A stretch of 64,000 nucleotides of DNA from Acerihabitans arboris (GCF_010131535.1 NZ_WUBS01000009.1:1-64000); one strand, 5' to 3'; counted from the stretch's first letter, positions 43,027 through 53,062 are shown. Notes: generated from the sequence alone by a model not told the origin. Made by a program: numbers and translations.

Positions 43027-43299
43027 ATGAAAATTATGGCGGTTTGCGGCGCAGGCTTAGGCAGCAGTTTTATGATGGAAATGAATATCAAGAAAGTCCT
43101 TAAAACCTTGAACATTTCCGCTGACGTTGACCATTCCGACCTGGGTTCGGTAACGCCGGACGCGGCCGATGTGTTCGTGATGGGCAGGGATATTGCCTAT
43201 AGCGCCAACCTACCCGAAAACAAGCTCATTATTGTCAACAGCATCATCGATATTAAAGAGCTTGAAACCAAAATAAGCGATTATTTTGATAAAAAATAA
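43027..43299 (+). CDS. PTS EIIB component (UlaB type)
   Basis: 90 residues beginning KIMAVCGAGLGSSFMMEMNI: Cys7 is the phosphorylated residue of the lactose/ascorbate EIIB fold. GTGAATC-rich leader with GAGGTG ribosome site. It hands the phosphate to the sugar in the EIIC channel. Confidence 0.93.
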   Translation: MKIMAVCGAGLGSSFMMEMNIKKVLKTLNISADVDHSDLGSVTPDAADVFVMGRDIAYSANLPENKLIIVNSIIDIKELETKISDYFDKK

Positions 43300-43329
43300 T
43301 AGGTTATAAATCTTGCCGCTGAGGTTGCT

Positions 43330-44703
43330 ATGTTCATACAAAACCTTTTACTGGTAGTTGTCGACGTACTCAAAGTACCGTCTATTTTAGTCGGGCTAGT
43401 GGCGCTGTTCGGCCTGGTCGCGCAGAAAAAGCCCTTTCCCGACGTGATAAAAGGCACGGTTAAAACCATCCTGGGGTTCCTGGTGCTGGCCGGCGGGGCG
43501 ACCGTCCTGGTTGGCTCACTGTCGCCATTGGGTGATATCTTTAAACATGCCTTCGATGTGCAGGGCATCATCCCCAACAATGAAGCCATGGTTTCCATCG
43601 CCCTGGAAAAATATGGCGCCTCGACCACGCTGATCATGGCCTTCGGCATGGTGGCCAATATCATCGTCGCCCGCTTTACCCGCCTGAAATATATTTATCT
43701 TTCAGGCCATGTCACCTTCTATATGGCCTGTATGGTGGCGATTATTTTATCGGTGGCCGGATTCGAGGGCGTGCAGCTTATCTATACCGGCTCCCTGACG
43801 CTGGGCCTGCTGATGGCGATTTTCCCGGCGATGGCCCAGCCGTATATGCGCAAGATAATCGGCAACGACCAGGTGGCTTTAGCCCATACCGGCACCGTCG
43901 GTTATGTTCTTTCCGGCTGGATAGGCTCGTTGGTGGGTAAGGGATCCAAATCCACCGAAGAGATGAACATGCCGAAAAACCTGAGTTTTTTGCGCGACAG
44001 CACCATCTCGATCTCGATCACCATGATGATCATTTATTTTATCCTGTCGATCTCCGCGGGCAGGGAATATGTAGAAAGCCAGTTCAGCCATGGCCAAAAT
44101 TACCTGGTTTACTCCTTCGTTCAGGCGATAACCTTTGCCGCCGGCGTATTTATTATCCTGCAAGGCGTGCGCTTGATTTTAGCGGAAATCGTGCCCGCCT
44201 TTACCGGCTTCTCGGAAAAGCTGGTGCCTAACGCCCGCCCGGCGCTGGATTGCCCGATTGTGTATCCCTATGCGCCCAACGCCGTGCTGCTGGGCTTTAT
44301 TTTCAGCTTTATCGGCGGCCTGGTGGGGTTGTTTTTCCTCGGGCAATTGCACTGGGTATTAATCCTGCCGGGCGTAGTACCGCACTTTTTCTGCGGCGCC
44401 ACCGCCGGCGTATTCGGCAATGCCACCGGCGGCAGGCGCGGCGCCATGGCCGGGGCTTTTGTCCACGGGATATTAATCACTTTCCTGCCTGTCGCGCTAC
44501 TGCCGGTACTCGGGGCCACGGGCCTGACCAACACCACCTTCTCGGACACCGATTTTGGCGTGGTGGGGATCATCCTGGGCAATATGGCGCGCTTCCTGGA
44601 TAAAGGCACCATCACCATGGCGATATCCGGGGTGTTTGTGCTGATGGTGATTTATAACTTTACCGCGAAAAAGAAGGTGGCGGTGGAGGAGGGCGGGGTT
44701 TGA
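43330..44703 (+). CDS. PTS EIIC component (UlaA/SgaT ascorbate type)
   Basis: 457 residues, about eleven membrane helices. Typical UlaA features: opening VVDVLKVPSILVGLVALFGLVAQKKPFPDVIKG, then GTVKTILGFLVLAGGA and later FGNATGGRRGAMAGAFVHG. It imports and phosphorylates L-ascorbate or a related C5/C6 substrate. The absence of the ula catabolic enzymes and the presence of transketolase argue for a non-ascorbate sugar. Confidence 0.92.
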   Translation: MFIQNLLLVVVDVLKVPSILVGLVALFGLVAQKKPFPDVIKGTVKTILGFLVLAGGATVLVGSLSPLGDIFKHAFDVQGIIPNNEAMVSIALEKYGASTTLIMAFGMVANIIVARFTRLKYIYLSGHVTFYMACMVAIILSVAGFEGVQLIYTGSLTLGLLMAIFPAMAQPYMRKIIGNDQVALAHTGTVGYVLSGWIGSLVGKGSKSTEEMNMPKNLSFLRDSTISISITMMIIYFILSISAGREYVESQFSHGQNYLVYSFVQAITFAAGVFIILQGVRLILAEIVPAFTGFSEKLVPNARPALDCPIVYPYAPNAVLLGFIFSFIGGLVGLFFLGQLHWVLILPGVVPHFFCGATAGVFGNATGGRRGAMAGAFVHGILITFLPVALLPVLGATGLTNTTFSDTDFGVVGIILGNMARFLDKGTITMAISGVFVLMVIYNFTAKKKVAVEEGGV

Positions 44704-44722
44704 ATAAGGTATTGTAAATAGC

Positions 44723-44754
44723 ACATCAAGGGGCTGGTGACAGCCCCTTGATGT
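44723..44754 (+). terminator. Terminator of the tkt-PTS operon
   Basis: ACATCAAGGGGCT (44723-44735) and AGCCCCTTGATGT (44742-44754), a perfect 13-bp stem with 6-base loop, 20 bases behind the EIIC stop. The U-run is short, but placement is typical. Confidence 0.75.
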
Positions 44755-44961
44755 ATAAAATATGAAGCTGATGCGCTTCTCCTCGCAGTAGCGACACGGC
44801 AGGGTCGGTTTGCACTTGCGTTACATGTAACTATTTCGTCTGACCTTTTTTCCGAACATCCTTCAGTTTCACTATTACCGGTGACCAGCGCGCTGAGAAT
44901 CACACCGCTTTTTCGCGTTCAGCTCGATTTATCAATTTTAATTAAAAGGCCTGCTCGGCTT

Positions 44962-46413
44962 TTAGTTCTTCCGAAGAGGTGTTGTTCCGCCTTTTTTTAG
45001 CATCATAGCGGCGATACGGAATAGATCGGGAATATCAACACGGCCATCAGCACGATATTCCATAAGTCCAATTTTTTCCATTGCTTCAGTTAAGGCTAAT
45101 GCCTCAAATTTGAATTTACCATTATATAAATCTGGTGGAAAAGGAGGAAGAAAACCTCCTTCAGGAGAGCGTGACGCCTCCATAATAACGGGTATAGTAT
45201 CACTATCGCGCCAGCGCTTGAACATGTCTTCTTTTTTACAAGGCAAACTTAATCCAGCCAATGGTGCTAATGCTCTTTTCACCCATTGATACTCAAGGCT
45301 TAATTGGTCAACTCTCACTTTTGAAGCTTCACGAAGCCCATGCCGAATACCTTCAGCTGATAAAATTTTTGCAGGGGCTATAGTGCCAACTTTAGCAGCC
45401 TCAGCAAAAAGTTTTATGAAGCTTCTTGGTGTTACATTACCGTTGGCGTCAGCAAGATGTTTATAAGGCCAATCGTAGGTACCACCCTTTTTAAAATTCT
45501 TACCCATGTACGGTCCCGTTAGTTGGGTCATCATGTTTTTTTGTAAATCTTTATCAAAAACAAGAGACCAAGATCGCCTATTTTTATGTGATAAGTTTTT
45601 AAAAGGAGCGCCAATTAAAGCGGACAACTTATGAAAGTCCTTGGCATATTCAGCGTAAGCTAACCGGGAAAATAATAGACCATATAATTCTACTTGGGAC
45701 CATTCAAGTTCAATTCGCGAACTTCTTAATTTAGGTATTTCGACGAACCTAAGCGATTCATCATTTAGTTGCTCGGGACGGATGAATATTTTCGCTTTAA
45801 TGCGTTTACGTGCGCGCAGCCCCCATGCAACTTCGAATAATGCATCTAATAATAATGTTGAGCGTCCCCATTCTTTTGACAAACGATCAAGTGCGTCAAA
45901 AGTAATTAAAAGAGTACGGCCGATTTTTTCTAATTTGACATCTAGTTTATCAAAATAAACTTCAATTTTTTCTGGGTTAGCATACCTTTCCATTATTTCA
46001 GATAACTGTAAATCTTTACTGGATAGTTGCTTTTCAACAGACCTAATGATCGCTGCTTGCCAGAATGCATAGCCAACAGAATTTTCTTTACCTTTGGGTA
46101 CAAGAGAATCTATTATAAGAGGGGAAATAAATCCATCATAGCCAGTTGTTACAATAAGATTATCAAGGCCTAAATTAGGGTAGGCCTCGGATGCAACAAT
46201 TCTCGTCTCATTCTGGGACAAAACGCCTGCCCAAAAGCTTTTGCCTGTGCCTCTGGCCCCTACTACGACACTAGTATTTGGGTCTAAGGCATTTGCGTGC
46301 TGCTCAGGAGCAAATATTTCATCAACTGTTGGCTTATGTTCGCCACTGGCATCATGATCGGAAGGAAGACGACTTAGTGACTCTCTTATTGCTATGTAAT
46401 TGATATCACTCAT
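44962..46413 (-). CDS. P-loop ATPase of Sll1717-like family
   Basis: About 483 residues from ATG 46413, which overlaps the end of the ParA-like gene by eight bases. Walker A TSVVVGARGTGKSFWAGVL near residue 55 and a hydrophobic strand ending LLITFDALDRLSKEWG as Walker B and sensor region of a STAND/AAA-like NTPase. The C-terminal 250 residues are winged-helix-rich (RSWSLVFDKDLQKNMM, then KFKFEALALTEAMEKIGLMEYR). Such NTPases often act as switches in bacterial conflict systems. AT-rich; last gene of a three-gene operon. Confidence 0.8.
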   Translation of the reverse strand: MSDINYIAIRESLSRLPSDHDASGEHKPTVDEIFAPEQHANALDPNTSVVVGARGTGKSFWAGVLSQNETRIVASEAYPNLGLDNLIVTTGYDGFISPLIIDSLVPKGKENSVGYAFWQAAIIRSVEKQLSSKDLQLSEIMERYANPEKIEVYFDKLDVKLEKIGRTLLITFDALDRLSKEWGRSTLLLDALFEVAWGLRARKRIKAKIFIRPEQLNDESLRFVEIPKLRSSRIELEWSQVELYGLLFSRLAYAEYAKDFHKLSALIGAPFKNLSHKNRRSWSLVFDKDLQKNMMTQLTGPYMGKNFKKGGTYDWPYKHLADANGNVTPRSFIKLFAEAAKVGTIAPAKILSAEGIRHGLREASKVRVDQLSLEYQWVKRALAPLAGLSLPCKKEDMFKRWRDSDTIPVIMEASRSPEGGFLPPFPPDLYNGKFKFEALALTEAMEKIGLMEYRADGRVDIPDLFRIAAMMLKKGGTTPLRKN

Positions 46414-47797
46414 TAAAATTATCATCCACGATACTTTCGCTGACTATTGTGCGAACTCTTTCAAGTAAAGGACCGAAAGTAACAGTATATACACTTTCGG
46501 AAAGTGAATCACTATCAGCTAAAGGGTTAAAATTTTGAAAACGGTTATCGTCTAAAATAGGGATCACTGGATTTATTTTATCATCTATATCAATATTTTC
46601 AATATCTGTTAACAATTGAGTGTCAGCTTCATTCCAATCCATCTCGAACGTGTCTTTTAATGAAGACACATCGATGTCATTTTCAGGCATTTTATCAATG
46701 AAATAATCAATAATTTTTTGCTCTATTAACTGAGAAAATTTTTCTCTTTCTTTGGATTTTTCTTGGGCCTTGGCATGAACAAAATGTAATTTATTGGCCC
46801 AAGAGATATTGTTTTTGCTAAATGTAGATAAATGAGAAAATAATAATTCATAGCCTGTTATCGTTTGGGGTTGATCAATGCCAAAGCAAAAAATATCCGC
46901 ATTCAGTCCTACCATTGCGGAAGCTGTGGTTTCATGTAAACCACTTCGCGCATCAATAAGGATGACATCATAATTACCTGAAAGAGAGAAAAACCCGATC
47001 AAATCATCCATATAATCCATGAATGATTTTATGATGCCATCACTGTTCTTTGAAAGATATGCCCGCGCGATTTTACTTAAAACATTTTGCGGATATTCTA
47101 AACAGTTTCTACCCAGGGCTGGTACAACGTCTACTCTCCCTCTTCCTTGAGATATCCATGAAGGCCCCATAATATCGATAAAAAAATCCGCGCCAAGCTC
47201 ATAAAGATTTTTCTCAACAAAATAGTCCAACAGACCATAGATGGGCAATACATCTTCTTTTAAAAGCATATTACCAAGACCAGGAGCTTCTAAGTCCATA
47301 TCAATGGCTAAAACACGTTTACCAGACCTCGACAAAGCCGCTGCAACAACACAAAGAGCAGTAGAACGTCCTACGCCACCCTTAACACTGGAGAAGACGA
47401 TTTTTGCGGTTTTGGGTGATAGATTTTTTTTAGGATCTCTTAACCAGTCAGCTCCAATAAGCCTCCGCTCAAAAAGAAGTACAGAACCAGTAAATTCAGT
47501 ACTTTCAATTTTAACTTCGCTAGCTATCGATATATCTTTTAAAGTATCATCAAATAATTCGTCTGCGGTAGTAAGTGCAAAACCATCATGGCCAACATAA
47601 TTCCCGAGCAAACGCGCTATTTTTTTCGAAAGCTTTACTCTCTTGTCCGATGTTATCCTAAAGTCGAGTACAATAAAAGAAAGAACTCCAGTTGCGTCAC
47701 GGAGAAAAAAATTATTTTTCAAATATTCCGAGCCAAGCTCTTTTTGTATAAACTTTGCAAATAGCGGTAAAGAATTATCAAAGTAAATATTTTTCAT
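46406..47797 (-). CDS. KGGVGR-variant ParA/MinD-like ATPase
   Basis: 463 residues. An N-terminal part of about 130 residues of unknown fold precedes a ParA/SIMIBI core: deviant Walker A VKGGVGRSTAL, then LAIDMDLEAPGLGNML (Walker A' and switch), and VILIDARSGLHETTASAMV. The Arg in KGGVGR in place of KGGVGK is a recognised variant. The C-terminal 120 residues are acidic. It is not linked to a parB or plasmid origin, so chromosome or plasmid partition is unlikely; a regulatory NTPase in a defence or signalling operon fits better. Its ATG shares one base with the upstream stop. Confidence 0.85.
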   Translation of the reverse strand: MKNIYFDNSLPLFAKFIQKELGSEYLKNNFFLRDATGVLSFIVLDFRITSDKRVKLSKKIARLLGNYVGHDGFALTTADELFDDTLKDISIASEVKIESTEFTGSVLLFERRLIGADWLRDPKKNLSPKTAKIVFSSVKGGVGRSTALCVVAAALSRSGKRVLAIDMDLEAPGLGNMLLKEDVLPIYGLLDYFVEKNLYELGADFFIDIMGPSWISQGRGRVDVVPALGRNCLEYPQNVLSKIARAYLSKNSDGIIKSFMDYMDDLIGFFSLSGNYDVILIDARSGLHETTASAMVGLNADIFCFGIDQPQTITGYELLFSHLSTFSKNNISWANKLHFVHAKAQEKSKEREKFSQLIEQKIIDYFIDKMPENDIDVSSLKDTFEMDWNEADTQLLTDIENIDIDDKINPVIPILDDNRFQNFNPLADSDSLSESVYTVTFGPLLERVRTIVSESIVDDNFNE

Positions 47798-48141
47798 TAT
47801 AGCCGCTCCTTAATGCCTGAAGCTCCCATTAAACGAGTAGTCTCTTTTATCCATAAATCTACTTCTTCTGATGTAGTATTGCCAGAAGCATGATACCGTC
47901 TATTTACATCCCAACCATTCAGTATTTTACTGTCTAAAATCATTAGCATACCAATTTCTGATCTACTATTAAGTCTTTTCCTAGCAGCCTCGATTAATTG
48001 GGGGAAATGTACTTTAGGGTTATCAATACCCCCGCCTAAGGTACTTATTTTGTATTTTATTGCGCATTCGGCCGCAAAACCTATTAAATAACCAGCATTG
48101 TCTAACGAGTCGCTAGCCTTCAAATTTTTTGCATCTTTCAA
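47797..48141 (-). CDS. HEPN-like domain protein, start uncertain
   Basis: 114 residues from the only in-frame start, TTG 48141, without a ribosome site. LKDAKNLKASDSLDNAGYLI and GFAAECAIKYKI resemble the first helices of HEPN domains, and WDVNRRYHASG the late part; a canonical Rx4-6H RNase motif is not present. The reading frame continues upstream with HEPN-like residues (ESVEDYQSAAIRHL), and an ATG at 48205 reads eight codons to a stop one base out of frame. So the true N-terminus is probably longer, via frameshift or sequencing error. First gene of the operon. Confidence 0.6.
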   Translation of the reverse strand: MKDAKNLKASDSLDNAGYLIGFAAECAIKYKISTLGGGIDNPKVHFPQLIEAARKRLNSRSEIGMLMILDSKILNGWDVNRRYHASGNTTSEEVDLWIKETTRLMGASGIKERL

Positions 48142-48205
48142 ATGTCTAATTGCTGCGCTTTGATAGTCTTCGACTGATTCACTCCAGCAACTTATTATTC
48201 TGCAT

Positions 48206-48704
48206 TTTCTTGCTTTCTAATATGACATATCTACTGATCCTAGCAAAATTTTTTCTCAAAATTTGTTGCTGCGCAATGCTTTTCCCGCCACGCCTGTCCG
48301 CGATAGGTAACGTTTTCTATGCATATATTCGGGATCACTTCTGCTACTCCACTGCAGGCTCATAAGCGACAATCGCGACTTGCAATTCACATTCACTGAT
48401 GCGCGGGAATGCCAACTGCGACCAACTCATGTACACGAGTTGAGTGAAGTTAATATGAGGCACTCAAGTGCCAAACCTGTTAAAGATCAGCTCGGGATAA
48501 GCAAGGGCTTTCCAGTGACGGATCAAACGAAATCTGCCTTGCAATACTCGCAACATGAAAATTCCCTTGATATAGGTGATTACCACTAATAGTGGAAGAG
48601 AAATACTTTCCGCTACATTATAGCCGTTTACTTATCCAGTCCTTACACAGGGATAGTTAAGCTCCGATCATCTGATAAGCAACCTAACCACCCTCTATCA
48701 ATCC
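48206..48704. other. Region upstream of the HEPN operon, no gene
   Basis: Open frames exist but none carries a domain or ribosome site. The dyad CAACTC-N8-GAGTTG (48423-48442) is a candidate control site. Confidence 0.4.
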
Positions 48705-48878
48705 CTATTTCTCGACCACGTCCATTTCCAATGTCTTATTAAGAAGTTCTAACCTTTCCGAAAGGATATACAACAACAGCTCTTTTATCCCCGGATGGGA
48801 GATTTCAATAATGGCATAAGACAGGGCACGGCAGTGAACCACGATTTCTTCCAGGCTAAGAGCGGCATTATCAAACAT
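48705..48878 (-). CDS. Small helical protein, 57 residues
   Basis: Starts at ATG 48878 with AGAGGTG seven bases before. Product opens MFDNAALSLEEIVVHCRALS and ends with LNKTLEMDVVEK; predicted to be two amphipathic helices with regular Leu/Ile spacing (IIEISHPGIKELLLYILSERLELL). Its ATG lies inside the end of the 100-codon gene upstream (eight-base overlap), so the two are probably co-translated. No known family. Confidence 0.6.
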   Translation of the reverse strand: MFDNAALSLEEIVVHCRALSYAIIEISHPGIKELLLYILSERLELLNKTLEMDVVEK

Positions 48879-49173
48879 AGCGCACCTCTATAGAATTGAG
48901 GGACATTTTTGCGCATGAATGAAACAAAGAAGTAGCCATAAAGCAAGCCTCCATTGGGTAACTTACAAAGCCACCACCAGAGACGCCAGGCTCATTGGGT
49001 GGTAGCCCGAACAAGGTTGGCGTACCGGCCCCAATGACTGCCGGTCTTCCTTGCGGAAGCCTTGCCCGGGCCACCATTGAAGCTTGGTAAACACGAGCTG
49101 TGCCTTTAAATGAACACGCAAAACATGCGTGTTCGGGCACCATTGGGGGATTCGGAACGCCAATTCCGGCCAC
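48871..49173 (-). CDS. Hypothetical protein upstream of the 57-residue gene
   Basis: 100 residues from GTG 49173, the first start after an in-frame stop; an ATG ten codons later is an alternative. Contains a CFACSF motif, a Gly/Pro-rich centre (GAGTPTLFGLPPNEPGVSGGGF) and a Cys near the end. No ribosome site is obvious and the codon use is plain, so it may be the 3' part of an older gene. Support comes mainly from the overlap with the next small ORF. Confidence 0.4.
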   Translation of the reverse strand: MAGIGVPNPPMVPEHACFACSFKGTARVYQASMVARARLPQGRPAVIGAGTPTLFGLPPNEPGVSGGGFVSYPMEACFMATSLFHSCAKMSLNSIEVRYV

Positions 49174-49397
49174 GGATTATGTCGCAGCGAGAGGACTATA
49201 CCTTACCCGTTTTGCCTATTGCAACCCCGAATATACCCAATAAAAATAAGTATTTATGTTTCGCGATCGTTCCCGCAATTATCGATTCCCCAATAACCGG
49301 CAAGTTTATGCCGCCTGTTATTGGAGTCAATAATAAACCTAAACGTACAGACAACGTAAACCTTAAGCCAGTAACCGGATCACTAACAATCTCAGCG

Positions 49398-51566
49398 TTA
49401 TTTCCTGGTTTTTCCTGCCGTCTTTCCCCCCGACCGTGCCGGCTTACTCCCAGCCGCCCGCGCCCCCATTGCCGTAAACCGGGTTAACGCCGGTCTAACC
49501 CCGCGATCCCGGTTTTTTCCCGCCCTGAGCTCTTCCGCCGTTACCGGTGGAACCAAACACTCCCCACGGTTGCCGATCAGCTGCCGCATCCCCATCGCCG
49601 CCAGCGCTTCGCGTATCAGCGGCCAGTTGGCCGGGTCGTGGTAACGCAGCAGCGCTTTATGCAATCGCCGCTGGCGGTCGCCCTTGGGCACTTCCACCTC
49701 TTCACTGTTATAATCCACTTTCGCCAGCGGGTTTTTGCCGCTGTAATACATGGTGGTGGAGCTGGCGAGGGGCGAGGGGTAAAAGTTTTGCACCTGGTTC
49801 AACCGGAATCGATTTTTCTTCAGCCACAGCGCCAGGTTCACCATATCCTCGTCGCGGGTGCCGGGGTGCGCCGAGATAAAATAGGGGATCAGGTATTGCT
49901 CCTTGCCCGCCTGCCGGGAATAGGTGTCAAACAGCTGCTTAAAGCGCTGATAGCTGCCCATGCCCGGTTTCATCATTTTTGATAACGGCCCGGTTTCGGT
50001 ATGCTCCGGCGCTATTTTCAGGTAACCGCCGACATGGTGCTCCGCCAGTTCCTTGATATAACGCGGGTCTTCCACCGCCAGGTCATAACGCACGCCAGAG
50101 GCAATCAGGATCTTTTTAATCCCTTTCAGCGAACGTGCGCGACGATAGAGCCTGATGGTCGGCTCATGGTTGGTATCCATATGCGTACAAATTTCAGGAT
50201 AAACGCATGACGCCCGGCGGCAGGTCTGCTCCGCGCGCGGCGATTGGCAGCGCAGCATATACATATTGGCGGTCGGTCCGCCCAGATCGGAGATCACGCC
50301 GGTAAAACCGGGGACGCTGTCGCGGATTTCCTCGATTTCCCGCACAATGGAGTTTTCGGAACGGCTTTGGATAATCCGCCCCTCGTGTTCGGTAATGGAA
50401 CAAAACGCGCAGCCGCCGTAGCAGCCGCGCATGATATTAACCGAAAAGCGGATCATATCGTAGGCCGGGATAGCGGTATTCGCATAGGCCGGATGCGGCA
50501 CGCGCTGGTACGGCAGGGCAAATACCGAGTCCATTTCCCCGGTCAGCAACGGGATGGCCGGCGGGTTGATCCACACATAACGATCGCCATGCTTTTGCAT
50601 CAGGGCGCGGGCGCAGCCGGGGTTGGTTTCGTGATGCAGGATGCGCGAGGCATGGGCATACATCACCTTGTCATTCTTGACCTTTTCATACGAGGGCAGC
50701 AGTACGTAGGTCTTTTCCCAGGGTTTGGGCGCCCTCACGCTGACGGGGTTGGGGGCGTATGCTTTTACCGTCCGCGTGGTACAGGGCAGGTCGTCGCCAT
50801 AGGGATTAAGGATGGGGTCGATACGTCCCGGCGTATCCAGGCGGCTGGAATCGACGCCGGTCCAGCCGGGCAGCGCCGTTTTACGCAATACGGCGGTATT
50901 GCGCACGTCGTTTATCTCGCTGATAGGTTCGCCCGCCGCCAGCCGATGGGCCACTTCAACCAGCGGGCGCTCGCCGTTGCCGTAGATCAGCATATCGGCC
51001 TTGGCATCCACCAGCACTGAACGGCGCACGGTATCGGACCAGTAATCGTAATGGGCGATACGCCGCAGGCTGGCCTCGATGCCGCCCAGCAATACCGGCA
51101 CATCGCCGAATGCTTCCTTGCAGCGCTGGGTGTAGACCAGCGTGGCGCGGTCCGGGCGTTTACCCGCCACATTGCCCGGCGTATAGGCATCGTCATGGCG
51201 CGCTTTCCTATCCGCCGTGTAGTGGTTGATCATCGAGTCCATATTGCCGGCCGTGACGCCAAAAAATAGGTTCGGTTTGCCCAGGCGCATAAAGTCCGCT
51301 TTGTGGGTCCAAAGAGGCTGGGCGATGATGCCGACCCTAAAACCCTGCGCCTCCAGCATCCGGCCGACGATCGCCATGCCAAAACTTGGGTGATCGACAT
51401 AGGCATCGCCGGTGACCAGGATGATATCGCAGCTGTCCCAGCCCAGTCGGTCCATCTCAGCGCGGGACATGGGCAGGAACGGCGCGGTGCCAAAACATTC
51501 GGCCCAGTAAAGCGGATAGGAAAACAGCTGGCGTTCGGGGGTGATCAGGCTTGTCGGCACGGGCAA
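49398..51566 (-). CDS. ygiQ: YgiQ-family radical SAM protein
   Basis: 722 residues, full length. N-terminal YgiQ domain ([30 protein letters not shown]) and radical SAM core with the CxxxCxxC cluster site in [18 protein letters not shown]. The C-terminal part has [10 protein letters not shown] and [20 protein letters not shown]. The Lys/Gly-rich tail ([20 protein letters not shown]) is typical for enterobacterial members. Function is unknown; it is a conserved core gene that marks the chromosomal backbone beside the AT-rich insert. Confidence 0.95.
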   Translation of the reverse strand: MPVPTSLITPERQLFSYPLYWAECFGTAPFLPMSRAEMDRLGWDSCDIILVTGDAYVDHPSFGMAIVGRMLEAQGFRVGIIAQPLWTHKADFMRLGKPNLFFGVTAGNMDSMINHYTADRKARHDDAYTPGNVAGKRPDRATLVYTQRCKEAFGDVPVLLGGIEASLRRIAHYDYWSDTVRRSVLVDAKADMLIYGNGERPLVEVAHRLAAGEPISEINDVRNTAVLRKTALPGWTGVDSSRLDTPGRIDPILNPYGDDLPCTTRTVKAYAPNPVSVRAPKPWEKTYVLLPSYEKVKNDKVMYAHASRILHHETNPGCARALMQKHGDRYVWINPPAIPLLTGEMDSVFALPYQRVPHPAYANTAIPAYDMIRFSVNIMRGCYGGCAFCSITEHEGRIIQSRSENSIVREIEEIRDSVPGFTGVISDLGGPTANMYMLRCQSPRAEQTCRRASCVYPEICTHMDTNHEPTIRLYRRARSLKGIKKILIASGVRYDLAVEDPRYIKELAEHHVGGYLKIAPEHTETGPLSKMMKPGMGSYQRFKQLFDTYSRQAGKEQYLIPYFISAHPGTRDEDMVNLALWLKKNRFRLNQVQNFYPSPLASSTTMYYSGKNPLAKVDYNSEEVEVPKGDRQRRLHKALLRYHDPANWPLIREALAAMGMRQLIGNRGECLVPPVTAEELRAGKNRDRGVRPALTRFTAMGARAAGSKPARSGGKTAGKTRK

Positions 51567-52345
51567 CTCTTAAGCAGATGGCATCTTTGGGGTAAAAATT
51601 TTACCGATTTTGCCGGGGGAGGGCCGGGAAAATTGAGATAAAAATGAGTCAGATCAAAAAAAACACGGTGCGCGGGCCTGGATAACCCGATTGCGATATA
51701 AAGGTTAAGAAAAAATAATCTGCTTTAATAATCAATTTCTTAATTATTATCTTACTTTTTATCAAGCGCAACCCTGATATCACGAGGGTATTCATGGCCG
51801 TCAAGAAGCAGTTTTGTGCGGTTTTTTATTTTCTCGTTATGTTATAGGTATATATTATTATTTGTAATGCTAATTTATCGAATGAATTATTATATTGTTG
51901 CAGCTGAATACAACGGGCGCTGGCCCAACGTTGGATGTTATTGCGCAAGATATTGACATTAAAGACGCGGATAAAACCCCCGGCGAGCCCGCCAAATCGC
52001 GGTTGATGGATGCAGAGCCTGGTGGAAATGCGACCCTGGTACAGAATGTCACAACCCGCATAATGGCGTAATGCTGCCGGTACAAAATGATACGCTGTTT
52101 GATAAAAAGGGGGGATGTCTTTACGCTGGCACCGGGATAAGCTGTTTAAAAAAAGTGTGACCTGAGTCAAGTCGGGCACGGGATTGGTTGATGTTCTGTT
52201 TGCCGGTTTCGCCTTTAAACTGTAGGAAGCATCGAGGGGGCCGGCTCCTGTGACATTTATTATGGGCTGGCGAGGTAGAACCAACCGATTTACGCTTGCG
52301 TTGAGCGGCATGGTTTCATCTTTCAAAACACAGGGAGCGGATGGG
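51567..52345. other. No convincing gene
   Basis: A 17-codon signal-like start (MAVKKQFCAVFYFLVML, ATG 51794) ends at a stop, and other frames up to 52069 are open without a match between them. This may be a decayed small exported protein. Long opposite-strand frames look like chance. Confidence 0.35.
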
Positions 52346-53062
52346 ATGACATTGGATGAAATATGGGGACTGAAATTTCTTGGTAAGCCTTACCAGGATG
52401 AGTGTATTTTATGGGCGGAGGAAAAGGTCATCGCCGGCTGCGGCGAGCAAAATATACTTATCCTGGCGAGCCTCGGTATGGATGCCAGCCCAGACGGAAC
52501 CGAGGTTGAATACTTTTTCGGGCAGGCTTTAAGCGAGCAGGGCGAAAGCCAGCCGGACAGGGATGCCGGCCTGAAAAATTACTCCCTTTGTCTTTGTCAT
52601 CAGATAGTTAACCAGCAACGGGATCCTGAGTCAACGGCAAAGCTATTGGCGGATATCAACCGCCATGAAAGTTACAATACCAGTATCTATTCGCTCTGGA
52701 ACCTGGTTGTTGAAGATTTAACCCTGCTTTATTGCGGTCACTCTGCTTATGAGAATTCCGAACTAACATTGGAAAATAAGGACCGCTTTATTGATAAACT
52801 GGCGCGTCATTTTATCGTATTGCAGAATAATAATGTGCCGAGCGATTTTCTATTGCTTAGCGTTTGCAAGTCATGCCATAAGCTGGTGCGCACGCAATAT
52901 CGGGCTCTGCCTGGAGAAAATCCATTGCATGAGCTTTTGATCAAGGTAGGGTTAAAACAGCCGAGACACGCAACGGTTTGCATGTCCTGCGGATCGCTGT
53001 TGTTAACCCATCTGTATTCTAACGAGCAACGGGAAAATGCGCTGGGGATGCTGGGTAAATGA
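52346..53062 (+). CDS. Unknown protein with two CxxC motifs
   Basis: 238 residues from ATG 52346 (CAGGGAGCGG ribosome site upstream; longer frames start in poor context). The N-terminal two-thirds are helical and acidic (LDEIWGLKFLGKPYQDECIL, then GTEVEYFFGQALSEQGESQP). The C-terminus carries VCKSCHKLV and VCMSCGSLLL, a probable structural zinc site. No family recognised. It precedes the 1667-residue gene by 584 AT-rich bases, so a functional link is possible but unproven. Confidence 0.6.
   Translation: MTLDEIWGLKFLGKPYQDECILWAEEKVIAGCGEQNILILASLGMDASPDGTEVEYFFGQALSEQGESQPDRDAGLKNYSLCLCHQIVNQQRDPESTAKLLADINRHESYNTSIYSLWNLVVEDLTLLYCGHSAYENSELTLENKDRFIDKLARHFIVLQNNNVPSDFLLLSVCKSCHKLVRTQYRALPGENPLHELLIKVGLKQPRHATVCMSCGSLLLTHLYSNEQRENALGMLGK

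Noticed and set aside
51898-52071. Plus-strand frame with acidic, Gly/Pro-rich translation
   Set aside because: No start codon with ribosome site and not in frame with the signal-like stretch at 51794; kept only as possible decay.
51826-52326. 166-codon minus-strand ORF opposite 52 kb region
   Set aside because: Overlaps the start of a better plus-strand gene, has no ribosome site or recognisable motif.
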